Shown here one piece after another: positions 34,176-43,009 of a DNA stretch of 64,000 nt. The stretch is from Bact-08 sp964533215. GTDB lineage: Bacteria > Bacteroidota > Bacteroidia > Bacteroidales > UBA932. The notes beneath the pieces were generated by a model. It was not told where the DNA came from. It did not search any database and saw only the letters and a list, made by a program, of their open reading frames with translations. A program made the translations under genes and the position numbers. Numbering within the stretch: position 1 is the stretch's first letter; each line of letters opens with the position of its first letter. The stretch covers positions 62,001 through 126,000 of the forward strand of contig CAZHLJ010000001.1 of NCBI GenBank assembly GCA_964533215.1, written 5' to 3'.

Positions 34176-35231
34176 ATGAAAAGAATACTTCTTTACATAC
34201 TAGCTACTATCCTGATATTTTCTTGCAAATGCAAGAAGGAGATCAGCTATTCTGAGCCAATTTTTAAGGATATACGAAATGTATCATACAATCGTATTAA
34301 TACCGATATGATTTTAAGTAGTCATGAGATTTATGTCTTTGATTCTCTATTATTACTTGTAGGAGAGTCGGTTGAAAACGATCTGGCTTTCCATTTTATC
34401 AACAAACAAACTGGAAAATACCTACTAAGTTTCGGAAACTATGGAAATGGACCAGGGGAGCTCGCCAGGCCAACTCCTTCATTTGGAGTTGATATTGACA
34501 AGAAACAAGTCTGGGCTTTTAACAGCAACTTCCCAAAAGTTGTCGAGTTTATCTTTGGATATGACAGTCTGAATCATTATAAAGTTCAAGATATTCCAAT
34601 ATTTCAAAGTTCGCAAAATGCCTTTTATTATTGGAAGCTGAAAGAAAATAGATATGTAGTTTCTTATATTAAGACTGAAGGTAAGAATTTCCGGTTTACG
34701 ATAGGAAATAATATTGATACGATATCTACCTACAACGAATACCCCAGACTGGAAAAAATAGAAAATAATAATGCCGAAAAATCATATTTCAGGCACTACT
34801 CATCTTTTATAGTAAAGCCGGATGGGCAAAAGCTCGTTTCAGCTTCCAGATATGGAGGTATTATTGAAATTTTTGACATTAAAGATAACAAGCTCAATTT
34901 GAAGGTTTTGCATAGATATTACAAGCCAATGTACACAGTGAAAAACCAAGACTCCAAATATCCATTTGTCATCCCTTCAAAAGATGCAATACAGGGTTTT
35001 AGAAAACTAAGATGTACAAATGACGCTATTTATATTGGATTAAATTCAACAGCTAATAGCTACTCTACGTTTTCCATCTGCAAGTTTGATTGGGAAGGCA
35101 ACCCTATTTGCCAATACAAATTGGATAAGTCTGTGAACTCTTTTGATATCGATACAAAACATAATCGAGTTTATGCTATAATCACAGATTGCAATACATT
35201 AGAATACGAATTGGTCTGGTTTGGATTGTAA
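34176..35231 (+). CDS. BF3164-type 6-bladed propeller lipoprotein (copy B)
   Basis: 351 residues; lipobox LIFSC (Cys17) followed by KCKKE. Same fold as its neighbours, with NYGNGPGELARPTPSFG and the C-terminal SICKFDWEGNPICQYKLDKS segment shared with copies A and C, but it is diverged from them over its whole length. It sits between the two halves of the 772-bp repeat. Function unknown beyond probable ligand binding at the cell surface. Confidence 0.85.
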   Translation: MKRILLYILATILIFSCKCKKEISYSEPIFKDIRNVSYNRINTDMILSSHEIYVFDSLLLLVGESVENDLAFHFINKQTGKYLLSFGNYGNGPGELARPTPSFGVDIDKKQVWAFNSNFPKVVEFIFGYDSLNHYKVQDIPIFQSSQNAFYYWKLKENRYVVSYIKTEGKNFRFTIGNNIDTISTYNEYPRLEKIENNNAEKSYFRHYSSFIVKPDGQKLVSASRYGGIIEIFDIKDNKLNLKVLHRYYKPMYTVKNQDSKYPFVIPSKDAIQGFRKLRCTNDAIYIGLNSTANSYSTFSICKFDWEGNPICQYKLDKSVNSFDIDTKHNRVYAIITDCNTLEYELVWFGL

Positions 35232-35267
35232 TATTCAACAACACGGTTATTATAACTAATTGAAAAC

Positions 35268-36332
35268 ATGAGAAAAATATTATATTATCTGTTAATCCTC
35301 GTAATATCTTTCTCCTGCAAAAGGAGAGAAGACAAAAACTATTTTCCACCAAAATTCAAGGAGATAAAAGAGGTTTCATATAACAAAATCAACATAGATA
35401 TATCGTTAAGCAATTCAGGAATTTTTGTTTCTGACTCTTTATTTATATTTTCAGACGACATCGTTGAAAATGATTGCATGTTTCATCTCGTAAACAAACA
35501 AAATGGAAAATATATACGTAGTTTTGGGACTTACGGCAATGGACCGGGAGAATTGATGAGACCAACCACATCGTATGGATTGGACATAAACAAAAGGCAA
35601 TTGTGGGCATTCAATCAAAATCTCCCTAAAATGGTGTATTTTTCATTTGGGTTTAAAGGGGATAGCTTATATATCAATCCCATAACAGACACTCCGGTAT
35701 TCACGGAATCCAGAACTTGCGTAGAATCAAGAAAAATCAAGGACGATTTGTACATATCCTCTTTCGTCAATATTGATGGTAATAAACATCGCTTTGCAAT
35801 TGGCAACTGCTTTGATACACTTTCTACCTATGATGAATATCCACGGCTTGAAGAAGATGATGGTCATTTGAATATAGAAAAGTCATTCTTTTTGTACCGT
35901 TCCTATTTTGCGTTAAAACCAGACGGGCAGAAAATGGTTTCCGCAACTACGTTTGGGGGAATCATGGAAATATTTGATATTAAGAATAATAAAATCAAAA
36001 GGACCGTTTTAAAAAGATTTTACAAGCCTGTTTACTATGTAAAAAACAGAGATAGTAAAATTCCTTATATCCATCCTACTGAAAAAACAATTATTGGTTT
36101 TTCAGATCTGAACTGTACCGATGATGCTATATATGTAATATTAAACCCTGAAACTAAAGGATCTGCACTGAATTACATCTGCAAGTTTGATTGGGAAGGC
36201 AATCCTGTTTGTCAATACAAACTGGATAAACATGTATGCTCTTTTGATATCGACACAAAACAAAATCGAGTTTATGCTTTAATCGAAAATAGCAGTACAT
36301 TGGAAGAGGATTTGGTCTGGTTTGATTTGTAG
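35268..36332 (+). CDS. BF3164-type 6-bladed propeller lipoprotein (copy C)
   Basis: 354 residues; lipobox ISFSC (Cys17) followed by KRREDKN. From about residue 65 to 321 it is identical to copy A at protein and DNA level; the N-terminal 60 residues and the last 30 differ. This mosaic suggests that the core was copied from A (or the reverse) while the ends stayed distinct. The next gene has its likely start 54 bases downstream. Confidence 0.85.
   Translation: MRKILYYLLILVISFSCKRREDKNYFPPKFKEIKEVSYNKINIDISLSNSGIFVSDSLFIFSDDIVENDCMFHLVNKQNGKYIRSFGTYGNGPGELMRPTTSYGLDINKRQLWAFNQNLPKMVYFSFGFKGDSLYINPITDTPVFTESRTCVESRKIKDDLYISSFVNIDGNKHRFAIGNCFDTLSTYDEYPRLEEDDGHLNIEKSFFLYRSYFALKPDGQKMVSATTFGGIMEIFDIKNNKIKRTVLKRFYKPVYYVKNRDSKIPYIHPTEKTIIGFSDLNCTDDAIYVILNPETKGSALNYICKFDWEGNPVCQYKLDKHVCSFDIDTKQNRVYALIENSSTLEEDLVWFDL
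35460..36231 (+). repeat. 772-bp direct repeat, right copy
   Basis: Identical to 33282-34053. Recombination between the two copies would delete or duplicate 2178 bp and produce an A/C hybrid gene with loss or gain of copy B. Confidence 0.9.
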
Positions 36333-36386
36333 GTGCTAAAACTTAATTCGGAGAAAATATGTACCATCTCATTATTTAACGGAACT

Positions 36387-37511
36387 ATGAAAAATTTATT
36401 ATTTCCTATCTGTATATTAATCACTTTATATAGCTGCACAAATCCCATAAGCTCTAATATTCATACAAAAAATGTAAATTTTGGTGATGTCAGGAAAGTT
36501 AAGACATCGGACTTGATTTCAGAAATAGACTTTATTAAGTTAGAAACAAATTCAAATAGCCGTTTTGGAAAGATTGACCAGATAATTATTTATAATAACA
36601 AGGTTTATATATTAGACTCTTATCAATCATCCTCTTTGTTGGTTTTTTCTATCGAAGGAAAGTTTATTAATAAGATTATGAAAGTTGGCAGAGGGCCGGG
36701 AGAGTATCTGACTGCCAGCTGTTTCGGAATAGATGAAAAGAATGAGCTAATCTTACTATTTGATAGACAACAGAATAAGATTTTAAGATATCGAATAGAC
36801 AACCTTTCTTATGTAGACGATATCAGAATTCCAGTTCAGACCCCAGCAACATTCATGTTTAATGCTAAAGAAAATTTATATTACTATTATTATGCTTTTA
36901 AAGGTAATAACAAACATATTGCTATTACGACAGGAAATGGGAAAGTCGTAAATAATCTTATTGATGCCGAACCTGCTGGAAGGATACTTCACGGATGCCA
37001 GTGCAATTTTTATCATTTCAACGATGATATATGCATATTTCCATATTTTTCTAATAAAATTTTTACAGTCAATAGAGATACTGCATATGTAAAGTATGAA
37101 CTAACATTTGGCAAAAATAAAATGCCCGATAAAGAGCTGTTTATCAATAGTGACAACTCTGGAGTCATTATGAAAGAATTGATGAGTGGAGATGATGGTA
37201 GAATAAGAATGCTCATTCCATATGAGTCAGAAGACAGGCTGCTCGTTAAATACTACATCAAGCAGGATGTTTTTATAGGTATCTGGCAAAAAGAAATGAA
37301 TCAAGTTGTTAATTTTAAATATTCTGAGGTGAGTGATAATATGGGTATTGGAGGTAAATTTCCATTTCCGATAGGAGTTTTTAAAGATAAATTTATTGGT
37401 GAAATCAACACCTACGATATTGATTCTTCTAATGTGAAAAATGGCCAGTTAAAACGGCAGTTAGAAAATACATCAACGAGTGACAACCCTATACTGATCT
37501 TATTTAAATAA
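36387..37511 (+). CDS. 6-bladed beta-propeller lipoprotein (DUF5128-like)
   Basis: 374 residues from the ATG at 36387, which gives a lipoprotein signal (LITLYSC, Cys17); the open frame upstream to 36333 encodes no signal. It has the VGRGPGEYLTA motif and NHL-like repeats (SLLVFSIEGKFINKIMK). The C-terminal TSDNPILILFK matches the ends of the two propellers in the efflux operon, so it links both groups. No enzymatic motif. Fourth gene of the propeller run. Confidence 0.85.
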   Translation: MKNLLFPICILITLYSCTNPISSNIHTKNVNFGDVRKVKTSDLISEIDFIKLETNSNSRFGKIDQIIIYNNKVYILDSYQSSSLLVFSIEGKFINKIMKVGRGPGEYLTASCFGIDEKNELILLFDRQQNKILRYRIDNLSYVDDIRIPVQTPATFMFNAKENLYYYYYAFKGNNKHIAITTGNGKVVNNLIDAEPAGRILHGCQCNFYHFNDDICIFPYFSNKIFTVNRDTAYVKYELTFGKNKMPDKELFINSDNSGVIMKELMSGDDGRIRMLIPYESEDRLLVKYYIKQDVFIGIWQKEMNQVVNFKYSEVSDNMGIGGKFPFPIGVFKDKFIGEINTYDIDSSNVKNGQLKRQLENTSTSDNPILILFK

Positions 37512-37549
37512 CTGAATTAAAGTGTTCATTATTTAAACTTAGTAGACAT

Positions 37550-38617
37550 ATGAAAAATTTAATTACAGCTATATTTATTGCACTTTCAATACTTGCAGTA
37601 GATTCATGCAAGAATAATAGCTCTCTCGTTGAATATTCAATCGGGAGTATGATTTCTAATGCAAAGGAGATAACAAATAGTGGAATAAGTGCAGAGGTTG
37701 AACATATCCAACTTGAGACATCGGAAGAATCACTGATTGCAGATATTATGGATATTGTGATAACAGAAGATTACATATTTGTTTTATCGTCAACACCAAA
37801 AGTCTTTCAGTTTGAAAGAGACGGTAAATTCATACGTCAGATATCCATGCAAGGCAACGGCCCGGGTGAGCATCAGAAGGTATTCAGTATTTTCGTCAAT
37901 GAACAAAAGGGTAGAATCTATCTGGTTGAATTGTTCAGAAGGGTTCTTGAATTTGATTTTAATGGCGTATTCAAAGGGATGCATAAGAAGGGGGACGCAA
38001 TGAGCAAGTTTATTTTTACCGATGACAATACTCTGCTGGAAAGCATTCAGGTGATTTTTGGAAACGAACCGGTCAAGCTTTATGTAACAAAGATGGACGG
38101 CGATACGTTGGCACGGTTTGAGAACTATGTAAAATATGAATTTTCTCAAAGTTCGGTAGCCTCATCCTATGCCGACTATAAATCCATGTTCCGGCTAAGG
38201 GACCAGATAGTTTATCATCAGCTTTCCACAGATACTGTCTTTACATATGATCAACAATCCCGAAAGCTTAAGCCCAGATACTGTTTCCACAATCCTAATG
38301 GTCCTCTCCCCAATGATTTTACAAACTTTATGGAGAAGATGAAGGAACTTACTCTTGTGTACGACATTGCCGAGGATGATAATTTCATTTACGCCACTAT
38401 AGTGACGACCGGCTGGAAGAAAAATCTTTACATGATTGATAAAGCCCGTGGCAAATACTATTTGCTAAATTTGACCATATCGGATAATCCTGAGAAAATA
38501 TTCTTTCCAAAATGGCAGCATGGCCAGCAACTGATTGACTTTGTGAATAAATCGGATGCAAATCCGGAACTTGTGATAGTAAAAGTAAAAGGGTTGAATC
38601 CCTCTATGAGTAGTTAA
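37550..38617 (+). CDS. 6-bladed beta-propeller lipoprotein
   Basis: 355 residues; lipobox LAVDSC (Cys20). It contains ISMQGNGPGEHQKVFSIF and NHL-type strands (VFQFERDGKFIRQ, VLEFDFNGVFKG). The sequence starts with the usual SAEVEHIQLETSEESLI, the first-blade signature of this family. Base composition appears somewhat richer in G and C than in the three BF3164-type copies. It ends 122 bases before the regulator gene and is probably the last gene of the first transcript. Confidence 0.85.
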   Translation: MKNLITAIFIALSILAVDSCKNNSSLVEYSIGSMISNAKEITNSGISAEVEHIQLETSEESLIADIMDIVITEDYIFVLSSTPKVFQFERDGKFIRQISMQGNGPGEHQKVFSIFVNEQKGRIYLVELFRRVLEFDFNGVFKGMHKKGDAMSKFIFTDDNTLLESIQVIFGNEPVKLYVTKMDGDTLARFENYVKYEFSQSSVASSYADYKSMFRLRDQIVYHQLSTDTVFTYDQQSRKLKPRYCFHNPNGPLPNDFTNFMEKMKELTLVYDIAEDDNFIYATIVTTGWKKNLYMIDKARGKYYLLNLTISDNPEKIFFPKWQHGQQLIDFVNKSDANPELVIVKVKGLNPSMSS

Positions 38618-38659
38618 AGAGATTACCTAGAACTTTCAATTCATCTGAAGCCAACTATT

Positions 38660-38691
38660 TTTGGTCATGGGATTAATTTTTAGTAGTTTTG
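38660..38691 (+). promoter_or_regulatory. Bacteroidetes-type promoter of the TPR-HTH regulator
   Basis: TTTG (38660-38663), 20 bases, TAGTTTTG (38684-38691); both halves and the spacing fit the consensus. The ATG follows at 38740, leaving a leader of about 40 bases. Confidence 0.75.
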
Positions 38692-38739
38692 GGTTGATAT
38701 TCAAACCATTAATCTTAACCAAAGGTATACGGCGCAATT

Positions 38740-40338
38740 ATGAAGCATCTTTTGATTGTCTTTTCTGTTCTGGCCTCGTTAATTTCCTGTAGTCCAACAA
38801 ATAACCAGGAATCCAAAATAAAGAGAAAGTTAGAGCGGATAGACAAACAGATGTACGATAACAGTAATGCTGCTCTCGACTCACTTATCAAAATAGATGT
38901 CTCGAATTCGTCTCAAAATAATAAAACCTATTATAACCTTTTATGTGCCATAGCAGAAAATGAGACCTTCAAATCCTTCAAGCATTACTCTTTAATAACT
39001 GAGTGTCTGAAATGGTATAAAGATGAAGATGACCATTATAACTACTGCCGCTCTGCCCTTTACAAAGGTATTTCTTTATACAATCTCAAAAATGCAGATA
39101 CAACAGCATATTCACATCTGAAGAAATCCGAAGAGCTTTTCAACGAATACGACTTCTCCGACAAAATTCTAAAAAGCAGGATATATCTATATCTGGGAAA
39201 GATAAACCGCGAAAAGAGAATGTATCTTGAAGCAGAAAGTTATCTTCTTCGTACACTCGAGATATGCACCTCTCTTAAAAGGGCCGAAGACGAACAATAC
39301 ACCCGGATAGAGCTTTTCTGGACATATCTGGCTCAAAACCGCTACAAGGATGCCCTTGAGAACATCATTCAATTTGAAGGAATAGAAACAGTATCTCCGG
39401 AAATTCAATATAGTCTTTACAACGCTCTGGCCGGATATTACTCTGCAAAAAGGGAGTATGGCTTATCGGTCGAATATGTCAAGAAAGTACTTGGATTAAA
39501 TGATGAGGAGTCACTTAAGTCCGACAGACCGAAACTGTACTTCACAGTCTCTTCCTACTATGATAAGAGCGGATTAGTGGACAGTGCGCTACATTACGGC
39601 AAACTGGCAGTATCATCCATACGCGACTCATCATCTTCAATCAATCCGTTTTACTATAAATATCTTGCTGATTTGTATACCAATAAAGGAGACTTCTATA
39701 ACGCCTTCCTAAATTATAAAAGCGCTTATATGTTTTCTCAAAAACATATAAGCAAAATAAGACAAGATAATGTCCTGGAGATTGAAAAGAAATATGAGAC
39801 CTCCCATTTAAAGACACAACTATCTTCAAGTAAGCATTACACAACATTCTTCCTTACCTGTACCCTGCTCCTTCTATTTATTTCAATGGGCATAACGGCC
39901 TTTCTTTCAATAAGACTCCGGCAATGTAAAGCAAGAGTGAAGGATGCAGAAGAGATTAAAAAAGAGCTCGACAAATGTAAGCTTATAAATGAATTGCTTC
40001 TAATTCCTGCCGAATTGCTGACCGAGTTTACAGAAGATGTATACAATCAAGCTTGCATAAGCAGGAAATTGTCCGGAGAGGTGTTTGACAACCTGAACAA
40101 ATCGATAGATTCTGTAAGGTCCAAATCTAAAAACAAGTTGTCTGTAATTGCGAACAGTGAGGTGATACTTAAAGAGTATAGTGAACTTAGCACTTTATCT
40201 GACTTATCAGATCTTGAGAAGATAATCTTTGTCCTGATCAATTACGGCTACTCATCACAAGACATTGCAAAAATCCTAAGTACCTCCGCACCTCGTATAA
40301 GAGCTATAAAAGCTAAGCTGAAAGAGAAAATCCGATGA
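38740..40338 (+). CDS. Membrane-anchored TPR protein with C-terminal helix-turn-helix
   Basis: 532 residues. A signal ending SLISC (Cys17, lipoprotein-like) is followed by about 320 residues of tetratricopeptide-like helices (YLEAESYLLRTLEICTS, DFYNAFLNYKSAYMFSQ), one transmembrane helix at about 369-390 (FFLTCTLLLLFISMGITAF), a coiled segment, and a C-terminal helix-turn-helix at about 487-530 (FVLINYGYSSQDIAKILSTSAPRIRAIKAKL). The TPR part would face the periplasm and the DNA-binding part the cytoplasm, a one-protein sensor-regulator. It lies between the propeller group and the efflux operon with its own promoter; control of 40498-51770 is the natural inference. Confidence 0.85.
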   Translation: MKHLLIVFSVLASLISCSPTNNQESKIKRKLERIDKQMYDNSNAALDSLIKIDVSNSSQNNKTYYNLLCAIAENETFKSFKHYSLITECLKWYKDEDDHYNYCRSALYKGISLYNLKNADTTAYSHLKKSEELFNEYDFSDKILKSRIYLYLGKINREKRMYLEAESYLLRTLEICTSLKRAEDEQYTRIELFWTYLAQNRYKDALENIIQFEGIETVSPEIQYSLYNALAGYYSAKREYGLSVEYVKKVLGLNDEESLKSDRPKLYFTVSSYYDKSGLVDSALHYGKLAVSSIRDSSSSINPFYYKYLADLYTNKGDFYNAFLNYKSAYMFSQKHISKIRQDNVLEIEKKYETSHLKTQLSSSKHYTTFFLTCTLLLLFISMGITAFLSIRLRQCKARVKDAEEIKKELDKCKLINELLLIPAELLTEFTEDVYNQACISRKLSGEVFDNLNKSIDSVRSKSKNKLSVIANSEVILKEYSELSTLSDLSDLEKIIFVLINYGYSSQDIAKILSTSAPRIRAIKAKLKEKIR

Positions 40339-40339
40339 A

Positions 40340-40357
40340 TTCCCCATTGCAGGGGAA
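40340..40357 (+). promoter_or_regulatory. Hairpin directly after the regulator stop
   Basis: TTCCCC-ATTGCA-GGGGAA, a perfect 6-bp stem with 6-base loop, starting 2 bases after the stop at 40338. T content after it is low (ACTTTT begins about 5 bases later), so it may be a weak terminator or part of the control region. Confidence 0.5.
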
Positions 40358-40437
40358 CGTAACTTTTGCGTACTGGAAATTTAATATATTATTGATGATT
40401 TGATACTTAGACGTGTCACGTCCGTAACTTTACCGTA
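40358..40437 (+). promoter_or_regulatory. Operator-like cluster and promoter before the efflux operon
   Basis: Two copies of CGTAACTTTnnCGTA lie at 40358-40372 and 40423-40437, 65 bases apart; in each, the two CGTA units start 11 bases apart, about one helical turn. Between them is TTTG (40399-40402) and a perfect palindrome GACGTG-T-CACGTC (40410-40422). TTTG with TAACTTTA (40425-40432) at 22 bases makes a near-consensus promoter whose spacer contains the palindrome. This is the layout expected for a regulated promoter with binding sites for one or two dimeric regulators. Confidence 0.6.
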
Positions 40438-40497
40438 GCCATAGTTTTAGGAGCCCCTCGTTTTTTAATATTCGTTAATTTCATAACAAAAAGCGAT

Positions 40498-41742
40498 ATG
40501 AAAAAAAGTAATCTCTCTCTCTTAAAAGTTATTGCAGCTCTTCTGATATGCTTAAACATTGCATCCTGCTCAGAAGACAAAAAAGAAAAGGACTTAAGAT
40601 ACATTGATGTCGCCGGCAGCGTAGGCAGTGGCAGGACAGTTAATCTAAGCGAGGTCGCCAGTGAAATTCATTTTATACCATTGGAAACAACTGAAAAATC
40701 TTTGATAGGTAGTTCCAGAAAAGGTGTCTATTACGTAAATGGCGTAATCTATTGGTTAGAAGGAAAAAGAGGCACAGCAGTTCTCAAGATTTTCGATAAA
40801 GATGGCAAATTTATAAGAGAATTTGACCGTGGGGGACGTGGTCCTGAGGAGTATAGGGGTATTTACTCGTTGCAGATTGACAACAAGACCGGCAACCTCT
40901 GCTTCATATCAAATAATACAATATACGAGTACGCATCAGACGGTCAGTTTATAAAAAAAGTAGCCCGACCTACTGAAAAAAAACTAGACGGATATTTTTT
41001 TGACACTGCCGTCAAGTTAGACAAAAATCTATATTTCATGGGCGTTTTCAAATTGGAACCAGATTATTCATTGGTTGCTATCGACTCCACATCTGCAGTA
41101 AAGCTGCTAGTCAAATTCCCGGAAGCTGACAAAGAGATCGGCAAGAAGCTACAATTTTCCAATGGATCTAGAGCGCCATATTCCTATAAATATAAAGACA
41201 CTGTGCGCCTAATCAACGCCAATGACGATTATGTTCTTGGGATAGATAGAAACCTTAATATAGACACCTCTTTTATAATTAATTATGGCAAGTATAAACT
41301 TACTGCTAACGACCTAAGTGGTTCGAAAAACAATAATAGCCCATTTCTCAGCAGACACGCCAATGTCTTTGAAAGCGACGGCTATCTATTTTTCAAGTTC
41401 AAAATGGGCTCTTTAGCACACAAGCCGATGGAGATGTTATCGATAATGGGGAAAAAATATACCATGAACATATCCTGCGCCCTTTTCAATAAAAAAACCG
41501 GAGATTTCTTCTTTGTAGACCAGCCGGCATTCAATCAGACCGGCCTTGTAGATGACATCGGAGGTGGACCGGCATTCTGGCCGGAGTATATCTCCGAAGA
41601 TGGCTATATGGTATCGTTTATCACTGCGGATGAGTTCATAGGCTATTCACAAAATCCGGGATGTTCGGAAAAGTTCCGGAAAATTGCGTCAGGTCTGAAA
41701 GATTCGGATAATCCGGTGTTAGTACTTGCAAAACTTAAATAA
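40498..41742 (+). CDS. 6-bladed beta-propeller lipoprotein, first gene of the efflux operon
   Basis: 414 residues; lipobox LNIASC (Cys24) followed by SEDKKEKD, an acidic/charged stretch like lipoprotein surface-export signals of Bacteroidetes. The first blade has SEVASEIHFIPLETTEKSLIG, and the family motif appears as RGGRGPEEYRG, with Glu where the first group has Gly. The C-terminus is DSDNPVLVLAKLK. It begins 159 bases after the regulator, behind the operator-like cluster, and is 8 bases from the next propeller gene. Confidence 0.87.
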   Translation: MKKSNLSLLKVIAALLICLNIASCSEDKKEKDLRYIDVAGSVGSGRTVNLSEVASEIHFIPLETTEKSLIGSSRKGVYYVNGVIYWLEGKRGTAVLKIFDKDGKFIREFDRGGRGPEEYRGIYSLQIDNKTGNLCFISNNTIYEYASDGQFIKKVARPTEKKLDGYFFDTAVKLDKNLYFMGVFKLEPDYSLVAIDSTSAVKLLVKFPEADKEIGKKLQFSNGSRAPYSYKYKDTVRLINANDDYVLGIDRNLNIDTSFIINYGKYKLTANDLSGSKNNNSPFLSRHANVFESDGYLFFKFKMGSLAHKPMEMLSIMGKKYTMNISCALFNKKTGDFFFVDQPAFNQTGLVDDIGGGPAFWPEYISEDGYMVSFITADEFIGYSQNPGCSEKFRKIASGLKDSDNPVLVLAKLK

Positions 41743-41750
41743 CAGAATAT

Positions 41751-42998
41751 ATGAGAGGTATAATCACACTCCTTTTGGCATTTTGCATTATTTCCTGCTC
41801 AGGAAGCAAAACAGAAAAGGATTTAACAAAAATCGACATTGTGGGCAACCTGGGAAACAGCAGGGTTATACCCCTCAGCGAAATTGCAACGGATATAAGC
41901 TACATACCACTTGAGACTACCGACAGCTCCCTGATTGGTAATATCAGGCTAGTCTTGTATGAAAATGGTTGTATATATATAGTCCATTCCGGAATAATAA
42001 GCCTATTTGATGAAAATGGCAAGTTTATCCGTAACATTGACAGAAGAGGCAGGGGCCCGGAGGAGTATACAAATATGTCGGTGATGCAAATGCTGAAGAT
42101 TGACCCGGATAATGGGAACTTGATTATTAATTCGGCAGATGGAAAGTTTTACGAATACAAACAAAACGGAGACTTTGTAAAGTGTGTCAAGTGCCCTGAA
42201 ATTGAAGGGTATTCAACATTCTTCTTATCGGGTACAAAGATTGACGACAACTGTTACATATATCCAATATCAGCAAATAATCCCCAAGTAACTCAGATGC
42301 CCTATTGTGCAGTTGTCTACGACTCACTATCAAACGTAAAGCTTATGGTTCCTAGCCCGGAAAAAGAACAGACAAAGTCGCCTAATGTTAATTCGGGATT
42401 CATGATGATTAAAGATATCGCACTTATTTCATATTTTGAAGAAAAGGCTAGAATTATATATGCAAATCCTGAAATCGTACGCTCAATAGGGAGCGATCTG
42501 AAAATAGATACTCTCTTTACTATTGACTATGGAGACTATAAAGTGACTCCTGAAAACAAAAATCAATTGGGAGATTTTTCAGCAAATATCATAAGTTGGC
42601 TTGGCCCTCTTAAAGAGTCCCGCGATTACTTGTATATCTGGTTGAATTTAAGAGGTCTTGCCCGTAATCCTGTAGAAGTGCCCGATGTGGATGAGAAAGG
42701 GAATCCAACGACTCGGTTTCTGTACAACAGCTATGCTCTTTTCAATAAGAAAACCGGAGATTTTACTCTGATGGACCAGCCAATCAAAGGCAGCCAAGGC
42801 TTTGAAGAAGACCTGGGAAATGGTCCTGTATTCTGGCCTGTGTCTATTTCTTCAAAGGAACAATTGATAGCTGCCCACACAGCTTTGGATTTCAAAACAT
42901 TTGCAGAGAATAACAAGTGTTCCGGAAGAGTGAAGGAGATTGCCGCCAACTTGAAAGATACCGACAATCCAGTGATTGCCATAGCTAAATTAAAATAA
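41751..42998 (+). CDS. 6-bladed beta-propeller lipoprotein, paralogue of the previous gene
   Basis: 415 residues; lipobox FCIISC (Cys16). It parallels the preceding protein along its whole length (SEIATDISYIPLETTDSSLIG, RRGRGPEEYTN, ALFNKKTGDFTLMDQP, ending DTDNPVIAIAKLK), so the two arose by tandem duplication but are clearly diverged. Its stop is 11 bases before tolC. Co-transcription of two propeller lipoproteins with an RND pump suggests that they contact the pump or its substrate. Confidence 0.87.
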   Translation: MRGIITLLLAFCIISCSGSKTEKDLTKIDIVGNLGNSRVIPLSEIATDISYIPLETTDSSLIGNIRLVLYENGCIYIVHSGIISLFDENGKFIRNIDRRGRGPEEYTNMSVMQMLKIDPDNGNLIINSADGKFYEYKQNGDFVKCVKCPEIEGYSTFFLSGTKIDDNCYIYPISANNPQVTQMPYCAVVYDSLSNVKLMVPSPEKEQTKSPNVNSGFMMIKDIALISYFEEKARIIYANPEIVRSIGSDLKIDTLFTIDYGDYKVTPENKNQLGDFSANIISWLGPLKESRDYLYIWLNLRGLARNPVEVPDVDEKGNPTTRFLYNSYALFNKKTGDFTLMDQPIKGSQGFEEDLGNGPVFWPVSISSKEQLIAAHTALDFKTFAENNKCSGRVKEIAANLKDTDNPVIAIAKLK

Positions 42999-43009
42999 TA
43001 GAGACGATT

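Noticed and set aside
38618..40497. Search for a small secreted peptide precursor (double-glycine or NVEALA-like) in gaps of the propeller locus
   Set aside because: The gaps at 38618-38739 and 40339-40497 contain only very short frames (about 41 and 22 codons) that overlap neighbouring genes and lack a leader motif.
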